NCBI GenBank assembly: GCA_018608485.1
Contig: JABAZK010000020.1
Location: 1 to 50,101 of the forward strand
DNA: 50,101 nucleotides
Origin: Flavobacteriaceae bacterium
GTDB lineage: Bacteria > Bacteroidota > Bacteroidia > Flavobacteriales > Flavobacteriaceae
Direction of reading: 5' to 3'
Part shown: piece by piece, positions 1 through 8,619 of the stretch
Layout: each line of letters starts with the position of its first letter
How positions within the stretch are numbered: the first letter of the stretch is position 1
Notes under the pieces: model-generated
Told to the model about the DNA's origin: nothing
The model's database searches: none
Seen by the model: the letters and a program-made list of their open reading frames with translations, nothing else
Translations under genes and position numbers: made by a program

Positions 1-49
1 CTTTTGCTACTTTAAACTGCTGCCCTGCTATCTCTACAATTGCGTACAT
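1..49 (-). CDS. rplU: 50S ribosomal protein L21 (partial, N-terminus only)
   Basis: The first 49 bases, read leftward, open with ATG and encode MYAIVEIAGQQFKVAK, the conserved start of bacterial ribosomal protein L21, a 23S rRNA-binding protein of the large subunit. Only 16 residues lie inside the window and the rest runs off the left edge. A good promoter and an approximately 60-nt leader lie directly upstream at 50-142. rpmA (L27) usually follows rplU, but it would be outside the window. The fragment is short, but the match to the L21 N-terminus is distinctive. Confidence 0.88.
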   Translation of the reverse strand, partial: MYAIVEIAGQQFKVAK

Positions 50-79
50 ACTGTTATGTTTGTTGTTAGCTTTAATTAA

Positions 80-102
80 AAATTGCAATTTCAATATTGA
101 AA
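80..102 (-). other. Two overlapping perfect palindromes in the rplU leader
   Basis: AAATTGCAATTT (80-91) and TTTCAATATTGAAA (89-102) are both perfect palindromes and share three bases, so the hairpins they could form exclude one another. They fall in the predicted 5' untranslated region of rplU. They could be an RNA control element or simply AT-rich chance. No function is established from the sequence. Confidence 0.35.
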
Positions 103-111
103 ATGCGGGTG

Positions 112-142
112 CAAATATACTTTTATTTTTAAAATAAAGCAA
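112..142 (-). promoter_or_regulatory. Predicted rplU promoter (TTG-N20-TATATTTG)
   Basis: On the minus strand a TTG (142-140) is followed after 20 nt by TATATTTG (119-112). This matches the flavobacterial -33/-7 consensus TTG-N17-23-TAnnTTTG. It would start transcription near 108 and give a leader of about 60 nt before the rplU ATG at 49. Confidence 0.6.
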
Positions 143-314
143 TAGCAAATTGTCAAAAAAAGGGATGTTTTAAAGAATAAAAAAATAGTTATCAAGGTTA
201 ATTAGAAGATTGTACCTATTTTTGATTAAAAATATTGTTATATACAACCATTTTTGTAACAAAATATAATTGTTAGTGTCAAACAATATAATATTAAAAC
301 TAAAAATTTAATCA

Positions 315-1637
315 ATGAAAAGAGGTATCCTAACGCTGACAGCAGTGTTTTTATTAGTGTTTTCTTCCCATGCACAAAAAGTTGAATTTGAAGAATATGA
401 TTTAAATAATGGCATGCATGTCATTTTACATCAAGATAATGCCGCTCCAGTAGTTACAGTAGAAATTATGTATGATGTAGGTTCAATTGACGAAGAAGAT
501 GGTAAAACTGGCATGGCCCATTTTTATGAACATTTGTTATTTACAGGAACAGAAAATATCCCAAGAGGAAAATGGAGCGAAATACAATCAGCAAGGGGTG
601 GAAGTGGTAATGCTTCAACCAGTTGGGATAGAACAAACTATTACCAATCTTTTCCTTCTAATGAATTGAAATTAGCCCTGTGGATGGAATCTGAAAGATT
701 ATTGCACCCAATTGTAGATCAAAAAGCAGTTGACACCCAGAATGAAGTAGTAAAAGAAGAAAAAAGACAACGTATGGATAATGCTCCTTATGGTAAAATT
801 CAATACGGAATGGTGTACAAACATTTATTTGATAAACATAATTATGGAAGACCCTTAATAGGTTTCATCGAAGATTTAGATAATGCTAAATTAAAGGAAT
901 TCAAAGCATTCTATGACAAATGGTATATGCCAAACAACGCAGTATTAGTTGTGGCGGGTGATTTTGAAAAAGGAGAGGCAAAATCTTTAATTAAAGATTA
1001 CTTTGAGCCAATACCGTCTAGAACTTTACCTAATAGAATTAAAATTTCTGAGCCTGAAAGAACCATTGAAAAAAGAGTTACCGAATACGACTCAAACATT
1101 CAGTTACCAATGATTGCTTTGATGTATAAGACACCTTCAATGAGAGATAAAGATGCTTTAGTACTGGATGTTATTTCAACTATTTTAAGCAATGGTAACA
1201 GCTCTAGGTTACAGAAAAAAATGGTCGATGATAAAAAGAAAGCTTTACAAGTTTTTTCTTTTAATAGACCTTTGGTAGAATATAGTGTCTACACAATTGG
1301 AGCAATCCCTCTAGGAGAAAATTCACTAGACGATTTGATTGTAGAAATGGATGAAGAAATTAACACGTTACAGACAGAGTTAATTTCGGATGAAGATTTA
1401 CAAAAAGTAAGAAATAAATTTGAAAATAGATTTGTCTCTTCTAATTCAAGCATTCAAGGTATCGCTTCTTCATTAGCCAGTAATTACATGCTTATTGGAG
1501 ATACTGACAGAATTAATTCGGAATTAGAACTTGTAATGTCAATCACAAAAGAAGATATTAGAAAGGTTGCTAAAAAATATTTAGCAAAAAATAGACGTAT
1601 AGTTATTGACTATTTACCTGAGGAAAAAAAGAAGTAA
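315..1637 (+). CDS. M16 family zinc metallopeptidase, catalytic subunit, secreted
   Basis: A 440-residue M16B peptidase (pitrilysin/mitochondrial processing peptidase family). A signal peptide covers about residues 1-20, ending in SSHAQ. The inverted zinc motif HFYEH is at 69-73, and the third ligand is probably a Glu near 148 in the segment NEVVKEEKR. The N-terminal M16 domain is followed by the C-terminal M16 domain (about 190-430). The next gene, 19 nt downstream, encodes a second M16 protein lacking the zinc motif, so the two probably form an active/inactive heterodimer as in other M16B pairs. It is likely periplasmic and degrades peptides; its substrate is unknown. The ATG follows an AT-rich upstream region, and no better start is seen. 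Confidence 0.9.
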   Translation: MKRGILTLTAVFLLVFSSHAQKVEFEEYDLNNGMHVILHQDNAAPVVTVEIMYDVGSIDEEDGKTGMAHFYEHLLFTGTENIPRGKWSEIQSARGGSGNASTSWDRTNYYQSFPSNELKLALWMESERLLHPIVDQKAVDTQNEVVKEEKRQRMDNAPYGKIQYGMVYKHLFDKHNYGRPLIGFIEDLDNAKLKEFKAFYDKWYMPNNAVLVVAGDFEKGEAKSLIKDYFEPIPSRTLPNRIKISEPERTIEKRVTEYDSNIQLPMIALMYKTPSMRDKDALVLDVISTILSNGNSSRLQKKMVDDKKKALQVFSFNRPLVEYSVYTIGAIPLGENSLDDLIVEMDEEINTLQTELISDEDLQKVRNKFENRFVSSNSSIQGIASSLASNYMLIGDTDRINSELELVMSITKEDIRKVAKKYLAKNRRIVIDYLPEEKKK

Positions 1638-1656
1638 TCCAAATTTAAAGTAAAAA

Positions 1657-3705
1657 ATGAAAACTAAAATATATATAATTATAACATTTCTACTTTTATC
1701 TATAAGTGTTTCTGCACAAATTGATAGAACAAAAATGCCAGAATCTGGCCCAGCTCCAAAAATTAATTTAGGTACACCAAAGAAATTTAAGTTAAAGAAT
1801 GGTTTGCAAGTATTGGTTGTAGAAAACAATAAGTTGCCAAGAGTTTCAGTAACATTAAATATAGACAACGCTCCCATGGCTCATGGAACAAAGTCTGGAG
1901 TCGAAGGTTTTGTAGCGGGGATGCTGGGGACTGGCTCAACAACAATGTCTAAAGAAGCTTTTGACAAAGAAGTAGATTATTTAGGAGCCAATATTAGTTT
2001 TGGCTCTGAAAGTGCTTTTGCAAGCTCTTTATCTAGATATTTTCCAAGAGTTTTGGAGTTAATGGCAGATGCTGCTTTTAATCCTGTTTTTGATCAAAAT
2101 GAATTTGATAAACAAATGAAGCAAACTTTAGATGCTATCAAATCAAACGAAAAAAGTGTAGCCGCTATTGCGCGTCAGGTTGACAGAGCTTTAACTTATG
2201 GGAAAAACCATCCTTATGGTGAAATGACAACAGAAAAAACTGTGAAAAATATCACTTTAGAGGATGTTAAAAATCTTTACAATAAAACTTACAAACCAAA
2301 CAATGCCTACTTAGTGGTCATTGGTGACATAAATTTTAAAGATGTAAAAAAGCAAGTAAAAAAATTATTTAGTAAATGGGAAAAAGGAAATTTAATTCCT
2401 CAAAAACTACCTGTGGTCAAAAACCCCAATACAACTGAAATTAACTTTATAAACATGTCTAATGCTGTTCAATCTGAAATAGCTATTGTAAATACAGTTA
2501 ATTTAAAAATGAGTGATAAAGATTACTATGCTGTGCTATTGGCGAACCAAATTCTTGGTGGTGGTGGTACTGGAAGACTTTATAAAAATCTTCGCGAAGA
2601 TAAAGGATATACCTATGGCGCTTACTCTGGAATTGGCGCTAGTAGATATGTGTCTCGTTTTAGAGCAGGCGCATCTGTAAGAAATATAGTTACAGACAGC
2701 GCTATAGTTGAGACAATGAAAGAAATTAACAAAGTTCGCTACCAAAAAGTAACTCAAAGGGAATTAGATATAGCCAAAGCTAAATATCTAGGAAACTTTG
2801 TAAAAGCAGTTGAAAGGCCAAGTACAATAGCAAGCTATGCTTTAAATATTTTGATTTATAACTTGCCCGAAAATTATTATGAAAATTATTTAAGCAATTT
2901 TAATGCCGTAACCATTGATGATGTTCAAGACGCTGCTATCAAATATTTTAAAGCAGATAAAGCTAGAATTATTATAACAGGTAAGGGTATTGATGTACTT
3001 AAAAATCTTGAAAAAACAGATTACATAATTAAATATTTTGATAAAGAAGGAAACCCAACTAAAAAACCAAAAATGACGCTTCCTATACCTGAAGGAGTTA
3101 CTGCTGCTTCTGTAATAGATAGTTATTTTAATGCTATTGGTGGAGCCGATAAGATTTCTGCTATTAAAACGCTAGCAATGACTTATAATGCTACAATTCA
3201 GGGGACTCCTATTGTTCTGACAACAAAGGTTGCTGCCCCAAACAAGACAACTAATACTATTAGTGTTATGGGACAAACAATGCAAAAACAAGCATTTAAC
3301 GGAGAAAACGGCTACAATGAAATGAGAGGACAGAAAAAAGAATTTGATGAAAAAGAAATCAACAAATCAAAATCCAATACTGCTCCTTTTTCTGACATGG
3401 CATATAAAAATGGATTGTTAGATAGAATTGAACCCGTTGATGGTAAAAATGCCTATGTAATTAAATCTGGAACTACTGAGATTTATTACGATGTAGCTTC
3501 AGGGTTAAAATTACAATCTGTTGAAGTTGTAAAAGCTCCTGATGGTAATGAGATGAAAGTTCCAACAATTTTCTCTGATTATAAAAAAGTAAGCGGTATT
3601 TTATTTGCACACAAAAGAGATCAAGTAACACCTCAATTTACTTTAAATTTTGTTTTACAAGATGTAAAAATCAATGAAGGTGTAGAAGACAAGGATTTCG
3701 AATAA
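1657..3705 (+). CDS. M16 family peptidase-like subunit lacking the zinc motif, with C-terminal extension
   Basis: A 682-residue secreted protein with a signal peptide ending near ISVSAQ (residue 21). Residues about 40-460 form two M16 domains. Where the partner has HxxEH, this protein has VEGFVAGML (82-90), so it cannot bind catalytic zinc in the usual way. The C-terminal M16 domain keeps the Arg/Tyr segment GRLYKNLREDKGYTYGAYSG near 306-325, which in M16B pairs contributes to substrate binding. Residues about 485-682 are an extra beta-rich domain resembling LolA-type outer-membrane lipoprotein-sorting folds. It is translated 19 nt after the catalytic subunit. The heterodimer role is inferred from family precedent. 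Confidence 0.88.
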   Translation: MKTKIYIIITFLLLSISVSAQIDRTKMPESGPAPKINLGTPKKFKLKNGLQVLVVENNKLPRVSVTLNIDNAPMAHGTKSGVEGFVAGMLGTGSTTMSKEAFDKEVDYLGANISFGSESAFASSLSRYFPRVLELMADAAFNPVFDQNEFDKQMKQTLDAIKSNEKSVAAIARQVDRALTYGKNHPYGEMTTEKTVKNITLEDVKNLYNKTYKPNNAYLVVIGDINFKDVKKQVKKLFSKWEKGNLIPQKLPVVKNPNTTEINFINMSNAVQSEIAIVNTVNLKMSDKDYYAVLLANQILGGGGTGRLYKNLREDKGYTYGAYSGIGASRYVSRFRAGASVRNIVTDSAIVETMKEINKVRYQKVTQRELDIAKAKYLGNFVKAVERPSTIASYALNILIYNLPENYYENYLSNFNAVTIDDVQDAAIKYFKADKARIIITGKGIDVLKNLEKTDYIIKYFDKEGNPTKKPKMTLPIPEGVTAASVIDSYFNAIGGADKISAIKTLAMTYNATIQGTPIVLTTKVAAPNKTTNTISVMGQTMQKQAFNGENGYNEMRGQKKEFDEKEINKSKSNTAPFSDMAYKNGLLDRIEPVDGKNAYVIKSGTTEIYYDVASGLKLQSVEVVKAPDGNEMKVPTIFSDYKKVSGILFAHKRDQVTPQFTLNFVLQDVKINEGVEDKDFE

Positions 3706-3729
3706 TTTTCTTTAGAAAACAACAATCAT

Positions 3730-3761
3730 AAAAGGCTGCAGTTTATAAACTGTGGCTTTTT
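3730..3761. terminator. Bidirectional terminator between the M16 pair and the DMT permease
   Basis: An AAAAGGCTGCAGTTT arm pairs with AAACTGTGGCTTTT, with several G-U pairs and a very short AT-rich loop, followed by T-rich sequence. It lies between convergent genes and could serve both. Confidence 0.65.
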
Positions 3762-4633
3762 TATTTAACTCTATTAACGATATAAATTCCAGTAAGTATT
3801 ATTATCCCAGATAATAATTGAAGATAACTCACTTTTTCCCCGTCAATAAAACCCCAAATAATTGCAACTATTGGAATTAAATACGCAACTGAAGTAGAAA
3901 AAACAGGTGTAGACATTTGTATTAATTTATTAAACATAATTTTTGCTAAACCTGTTCCAACAACCGAAAGCACAATTAAATACATGATTGACGTATTTGT
4001 TGCAGGAGTAAATTCTACTGATGAGAAAAATCCTGAAAATACCAATATTAGAAATACAGGAAATATTAATAAAATAAAGTGACCTGCGGTAATGCTCATT
4101 GCAGGAATATCTGATAAATATTTTTTAATGATATTCACATTAAAAGCATATCCTAAAGAAGCTGTAAGCACAAAAATGGCATACCAATAGTTCTGATTTG
4201 GGTTTAAAGAGGAGCTTTCTAAAATTAACATAATTGTACCTGCCAAACCAATAAGTACTCCAACTAATTGAACTCTTTTAAATACAACTCCAAAAAACAA
4301 TGAAGCTACGATAAGTGCATTTAATGAGGTTAAAGAGTTTAGTATTGAAGCTACAGAGCTATCTATGCCTGTGATTGCGAAAGCAAAAAAGAATGCAGGA
4401 AATAATGTCCCTAACAAAGAGCTGACAACAATGTACTTCCACTGCTGTTTTTGGATTTTTTTTAAACTCCTAAAACCAATTAATAGTATAAATATTCCAG
4501 CAATAAATGTTCTTAAAGCTCCTAATTGAACTGGAGTTAAACCAATTAATGATTTTTTAATCAGAATAAAAGAACTTCCCCAAATTATTGCTAAAACAAT
4601 CAGATAAATCCACTTTTTGTAATCGTTATTCAT
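3761..4633 (-). CDS. DMT superfamily permease (EamA domains)
   Basis: A 290-residue inner-membrane protein with about ten hydrophobic helices arranged as two EamA repeats, of the drug/metabolite transporter type. The first repeat contains the characteristic segment IIWGSSFILIKKSL near residues 15-30. The chosen start, MNNDYKKW, lies just before the first helix and has AAGAAG a few bases upstream. A longer frame could begin at 4696, but it adds a 21-residue basic/hydrophobic stretch atypical of the family. The substrate cannot be predicted from sequence. It is convergent with the M16 operon across a shared terminator. Confidence 0.85.
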   Translation of the reverse strand: MNNDYKKWIYLIVLAIIWGSSFILIKKSLIGLTPVQLGALRTFIAGIFILLIGFRSLKKIQKQQWKYIVVSSLLGTLFPAFFFAFAITGIDSSVASILNSLTSLNALIVASLFFGVVFKRVQLVGVLIGLAGTIMLILESSSLNPNQNYWYAIFVLTASLGYAFNVNIIKKYLSDIPAMSITAGHFILLIFPVFLILVFSGFFSSVEFTPATNTSIMYLIVLSVVGTGLAKIMFNKLIQMSTPVFSTSVAYLIPIVAIIWGFIDGEKVSYLQLLSGIIILTGIYIVNRVK

Positions 4634-4731
4634 TATCTTCTTTTTAGTGTAAGGCAAAAATGGAATAAATCTTAAGATATAAATCATTAATTGCATAAAT
4701 TTGTATGATTAAACGATCATAAAAAACAATT

Positions 4732-5094
4732 ATGAAACCAAAGTTATTTTTACTTACACTTCTAATTAGCTCAATTTCTATTACCTCTTGTTCTTTTAAT
4801 GATGCCAAAACAAATACAAAAACTTCAAAAAATGAAGTCGCTAAAATTTTAAAAACAGAATCTGTTTCTATAGCAATTTCAGGGATGACCTGTGAAATTG
4901 GTTGTGCAAAAACAATTCAATCTAAACTTTCAAAAAAACAAGGAGTTACTAAAGCCAATGTTATTTTTACAGACAGCATAGCTACAATTGAATTTGACCC
5001 TAACAAGACCTCCACTGAAGATTTAACCTCATTTATTAATGGTATTGCTGGAGGTGAATTATACAAAGCATCAAAAATTACAGCCATAAAATAA
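4732..5094 (+). CDS. Heavy-metal-associated domain lipoprotein with CX3C metal site
   Basis: A 120-residue protein. The lipobox ITSC (Cys20) marks it as a lipoprotein. An HMA-like ferredoxin fold follows from about residue 44, with the metal site GMTCEIGCA (Cys54 and Cys58). Classical HMA domains of copper chaperones and CopZ have CxxC; here the spacing is C-x3-C, a variant I recall from Bacteroidota proteins. It lies 95 nt before heme A synthase, so a periplasmic copper role in cytochrome oxidase assembly is possible. That link rests on context only. Mercury or another soft metal is an alternative ligand. Confidence 0.8.
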   Translation: MKPKLFLLTLLISSISITSCSFNDAKTNTKTSKNEVAKILKTESVSIAISGMTCEIGCAKTIQSKLSKKQGVTKANVIFTDSIATIEFDPNKTSTEDLTSFINGIAGGELYKASKITAIK

Positions 5095-5163
5095 TTTATA
5101 ATTTAAACTCATTATAAAGAATAGGCTTCTCTAAACAGAAACTCATAATTATAGTTTTTGAAT

Positions 5164-5171
5164 TATCTTTG
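5164..5171 (+). promoter_or_regulatory. Candidate -7 element of the heme A synthase gene
   Basis: TATCTTTG fits TAnnTTTG exactly and ends 18 nt before the ATG at 5190. No well-placed TTG is seen about 20 nt upstream, so support is the -7 element only. Confidence 0.35.
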
Positions 5172-5189
5172 TACTAAACTTTCATTTAA

Positions 5190-6212
5190 ATGAAAAATCG
5201 GTTCCCAACAATCGTTAAAGTTACATTAGCTAGTCTTTATTTAATCTTTCTAGCAGGCTCAATTGTAAGAATGACCGGATCTGGTATGGGGTGTCCAGAT
5301 TGGCCCAAATGTTTTGGATACTATATTCCTCCAACCTCGGAAGAACAGATCAAGTGGCAACCAAATTCTATTTATGAAGAAGGCATCATTATTATTAAGG
5401 ATGAGGCTCTTTTTGTAGCTGATAAACAAATAAAAACATCTATAACTTTTAATGAAAGTAACTGGAAAGAATACACCAAACATGAATATGCTACATTTAA
5501 TAAGTTTCATACCTGGGTAGAATATATTAATAGGTTAGTAACTGTAGTATCTGGCTTTATCTTTCTTTTTTTAATGGTTGCATCATTAAAATTTAGAAAA
5601 GAAAATAAATGGATTCCCATTATTGCATTTTCTGCATTTTTCTTCATGCTTGTTGAAGCTATCCTAGGTAAAATGGTTGTAGACAGCAACTTAAAACCCA
5701 CAATGATTACTATTCACATGGTTATTGGACTGGTTATTATTGGTTTAATTTTAAGGTTATTGTTTATAATTCAAGAAGAAAAAATAAATTTCAAATACAA
5801 CTCATTATTCAATAAATTATTGATAATATCTGTATTATTTTCTCTGATTCAAATAGCAATGGGGACCCAAGTTCGTCAATTTATTGACGAGCAAGTAAAA
5901 TTATTTGGTTTTGAAAACAAAGAATATAGTTTAATGAACCCAAGTTTTAAATTTTACTTTCACAGGTCTTTTACAATAGCAATTATCTTAGTGAATTTTG
6001 GATTATTCTACCTAAACCAAGTACATAATTTAGGATACAAGCTAGTAAAATGGATATTACTATTGTTGTTCTTTGAAACTATTACTGGAATTTTAATGTA
6101 TTATGCAGAATTTCCGCTTGGAACGCAAGCTATTCACTTACTTTCTGGAGCTTTATTATTTGGTGTACAATTTTATTTATGGCAACAGAGTAAAAGAAAG
6201 TTATTGAAATAA
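5190..6212 (+). CDS. ctaA: Heme A synthase (COX15/CtaA family)
   Basis: A 340-residue membrane protein with about eight helices. It oxidises the C8 methyl of heme O to the formyl group of heme A, the cofactor of aa3-type cytochrome oxidases. The first helix is followed by the family signature GSGMGCPDWPKCFG (residues 30-43), containing Cys35 and Cys41. Conserved heme-binding histidines sit in FHTWVEYINRLVT (His107), TIHMVIGL, YFHRSFTIA and AIHLLSG. The loop between helices 1 and 2 is long and polar (about 50-105), as in the COX15 type. The gene stands alone on its strand and converges with gldD. Confidence 0.92.
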   Translation: MKNRFPTIVKVTLASLYLIFLAGSIVRMTGSGMGCPDWPKCFGYYIPPTSEEQIKWQPNSIYEEGIIIIKDEALFVADKQIKTSITFNESNWKEYTKHEYATFNKFHTWVEYINRLVTVVSGFIFLFLMVASLKFRKENKWIPIIAFSAFFFMLVEAILGKMVVDSNLKPTMITIHMVIGLVIIGLILRLLFIIQEEKINFKYNSLFNKLLIISVLFSLIQIAMGTQVRQFIDEQVKLFGFENKEYSLMNPSFKFYFHRSFTIAIILVNFGLFYLNQVHNLGYKLVKWILLLLFFETITGILMYYAEFPLGTQAIHLLSGALLFGVQFYLWQQSKRKLLK

Positions 6213-6250
6213 AAAAAGAGTTGACACATTACAAAAATACGGGCATATAC

Positions 6251-6805
6251 CTACTCTTCCCAGTTGAAAGTCTCTATTAAATGAAGAATATCTTTTTTGA
6301 TATAAGCTACAGCTGGTAACACAGAATCATAATTGGGCTTAATCTTAAAGTATAGCGCTCCTTTTATAAAATGATTTATACTGTCTGTAATATGAAATTG
6401 AAGCTGAGATGCAGCGTTTCCTGTAATATTATGTAAAGTTGCATATACTTTTTTCTGGTCACTTAAGTAGTCATTCGAGGTAATTTGCTCGGCTTTTGAT
6501 GTATGCTTAAAAACAAGTTTTTCTGACTCTATTAATAACTCCCTTAAATTATTGTCAACTTTCCTGTAAGTAATATCTACGGTAGCTTTTAATGATGGAT
6601 ACTCTATTTTTAACCATTTTTTTGGCATTTCTTTTAAAATAATCTTATTTGACACCTCAAAAGAATAGGGTCTAGAAACAGTTAATTCCCTGTAAACTTT
6701 CTCCCCATATTCTAGTTTTAAAAATGCTTTTGGTTTAGGTAAGTTTTCCTCTGAACACGAGATAAATAAAAGTAATATAATAATACCAAAAAATAGTCTA
6801 AACAT
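6251..6805 (-). CDS. gldD: Gliding motility lipoprotein GldD
   Basis: A 184-residue lipoprotein with hydrophobic leader and lipobox FISC (Cys17), followed by KPKAFLKLEYGEKVY, typical of GldD. In Flavobacterium johnsoniae GldD is required for gliding and for the machinery that overlaps with type IX secretion. Its start overlaps the 3' end of gldE by 8 nt, so the two are translationally linked. The order mutY-ssb-gldE-gldD is the arrangement known in gliding Flavobacteriaceae, which strengthens the call. The molecular activity of GldD is not known from sequence. Confidence 0.92.
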   Translation of the reverse strand: MFRLFFGIIILLLFISCSEENLPKPKAFLKLEYGEKVYRELTVSRPYSFEVSNKIILKEMPKKWLKIEYPSLKATVDITYRKVDNNLRELLIESEKLVFKHTSKAEQITSNDYLSDQKKVYATLHNITGNAASQLQFHITDSINHFIKGALYFKIKPNYDSVLPAVAYIKKDILHLIETFNWEE

Positions 6806-8138
6806 GTTGTCTTGTTACTTTTAATTGCTTTATGCGTTTTCTGTCAATAGCTTCTATGGTAAAAGTATATATATCAAAGGTTATCTTTTCTCCTATTTTA
6901 GGGAATTTCCCAGAAATTTCAAGTATGAATCCTGCAATGGTCTCCGATTCTCCTTTATGTTCTTCAAACTTTTCTTCACTTGTATCTTCTAATACTTTAC
7001 AAAAGTCTTTAATAGTGATTTTACCATCAAAAATATAATTATGAGCATCAATCTTAGAATATGAAAGGTCATCTGTATCAAATTCATCATTAATTTCTCC
7101 TACAATTTCTTCTATAACATCCTCTAGAGTAACTAAACCACTTGTCCCTCCATACTCATCGACAACAATAGCTAAATGATTTTTCCTTTCTCTAAATTCA
7201 CTCAATAAATCGTCTAATTTTTTATTTTCTGGAATAAAAAATGGCTCTCTTAATAATTGCTGCCACTTAAAATTTTTCTTGTTTAAATGACCTAATAAAT
7301 CTTTGGAATATAAAATCCCAATAATATCATCTATTGAATCTTTATATACAGGGTTTCTAGAATACCCATGCTTTAATATTTTGGTTAGAACTTCTTCATA
7401 AGTTTCTGTTTCAGACAAAGCAAAAATATCTATTCTAGGTTTCATTATTTGTACCGTTTCGGTTGCTCCAAAACTTACAATCCCTTCCAATATTTTTTGT
7501 TCTTCTTTAGTGGTTGCTCCTTCAGAAGTAAGTTCTAATGCCTTTGATAAAATTTCCACAGAAAAGTTAGAGTTTTTACTTCCAAGTCTTTTTTCAACAA
7601 CCTTAGTAAGGTTAATAAGCGGGTAACTTAAAGGCGTTAAAATAAGATTTAAGAATTGCAAAGGCCTACTCATTAGGTTACAAAATTGCAACGCTCTTCT
7701 GGATGCATACACCTTTGGCAATACTTCTCCAAAAAGAAGAATGAGAAAAGTTACTAAAACTACCTCAACAGAAAACTTCACAATATTGGATGGTATGTGA
7801 AAATCAAGAAGTTTTAGCGTTAAGTCCTGGTTTTTAAAAAAAGCTTCTCCTAAAGAAGCAAAAATTAAAACAATAAGAATATTTAAAAAGTTATTAGTGA
7901 TAAGTATTGTTGCTAATAATTTTCTTGGTTTTTGTAACAGTTCTACAACAGGATTGTGATCCTTCGTTTCCTCTGAAATATTAATTATATCTGTTTTAGA
8001 CAAAGAAAAGAAAGCTACTTCTGTACCTGATATAAGAGCAGAGGCTAAAAGTAATAGTAATAAAATGATAATTGCCACTACAAACATATTATCAATCTGA
8101 GCAAAATAATTTAAAAAAAGTATGGGATCAGAATCCAA
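6798..8138 (-). CDS. gldE: Gliding motility-associated protein GldE (CNNM/CBS-domain membrane protein)
   Basis: A 446-residue membrane protein of the HlyC/CorC (CNNM) family. Hydrophobic helices lie in residues about 15-185, with the CNNM segment SALISGTEVAFFSLSKTD near 34-51. A pair of CBS domains spans about 215-345, containing KPRIDIFAL and VVDEYGGTSGLVTLEDVIEE. A CorC-type C-terminal domain closes the protein at about 360-440. Family members move Mg2+/Co2+ or are linked to metal homeostasis. In gliding flavobacteria the copy next to gldD is called GldE and supports GldD function. It starts 20 nt after ssb and overlaps gldD by 8 nt. Confidence 0.92.
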   Translation of the reverse strand: MDSDPILFLNYFAQIDNMFVVAIIILLLLLLASALISGTEVAFFSLSKTDIINISEETKDHNPVVELLQKPRKLLATILITNNFLNILIVLIFASLGEAFFKNQDLTLKLLDFHIPSNIVKFSVEVVLVTFLILLFGEVLPKVYASRRALQFCNLMSRPLQFLNLILTPLSYPLINLTKVVEKRLGSKNSNFSVEILSKALELTSEGATTKEEQKILEGIVSFGATETVQIMKPRIDIFALSETETYEEVLTKILKHGYSRNPVYKDSIDDIIGILYSKDLLGHLNKKNFKWQQLLREPFFIPENKKLDDLLSEFRERKNHLAIVVDEYGGTSGLVTLEDVIEEIVGEINDEFDTDDLSYSKIDAHNYIFDGKITIKDFCKVLEDTSEEKFEEHKGESETIAGFILEISGKFPKIGEKITFDIYTFTIEAIDRKRIKQLKVTRQHV

Positions 8139-8158
8139 ATGTTAGAATTTAGTTAGAC

Positions 8159-8590
8159 TTAAAATGGCAAATCATCGTCATCCGCTTTGGGTTGGGAATG
8201 CTGAGCTATTGATGAAGGATTTCCATTATTATCTGAGGCTGGTGCCCCAGTTTCTTTTTTAGTAGATAAAAATGTCATATTAGCTACATGAATTTCTGTA
8301 GTATATCTTTTTTGACCTTCTTGCTCCCATTGACGAGTCTTTATACGACCTTCGCAGTAAACCTTATCTCCTTTAGACAAATATTTCTCACAGATTTCAG
8401 CTAATTTATTTCTAACAACCAAGGTATGCCATTCTGTATTAGTTACCTTCTCTCCTGTTTGTTTGTTTGTATACGTTTCATTTGTTGCAATTGGAAAACG
8501 TCCGAGAGAATTTCCCCCTTCAAAATAGTTCATTTTAACCTCATCTCCAAGATGACCTATTAATATTACTTTATTGATTGTTCCAGACAT
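8159..8590 (-). CDS. ssb: Single-stranded DNA-binding protein
   Basis: A 143-residue SSB. The OB fold covers about residues 1-105, starting MSGTINKVILIGHLGDEVKM and including the segment NTEWHTLVVRNKLAEICEKY. A short glycine/serine-poor linker follows, then the acidic tip DDDDLPF, which recruits replication and repair partners. Its length is slightly shorter than E. coli SSB because of the compressed linker. It lies 29 nt after mutY and 20 nt before gldE in the same direction, so repair and gliding genes appear to share a transcript. Confidence 0.95.
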   Translation of the reverse strand: MSGTINKVILIGHLGDEVKMNYFEGGNSLGRFPIATNETYTNKQTGEKVTNTEWHTLVVRNKLAEICEKYLSKGDKVYCEGRIKTRQWEQEGQKRYTTEIHVANMTFLSTKKETGAPASDNNGNPSSIAQHSQPKADDDDLPF

Positions 8591-8619
8591 AAACTTTAAT
8601 GATTGTTATATCAAATGTA

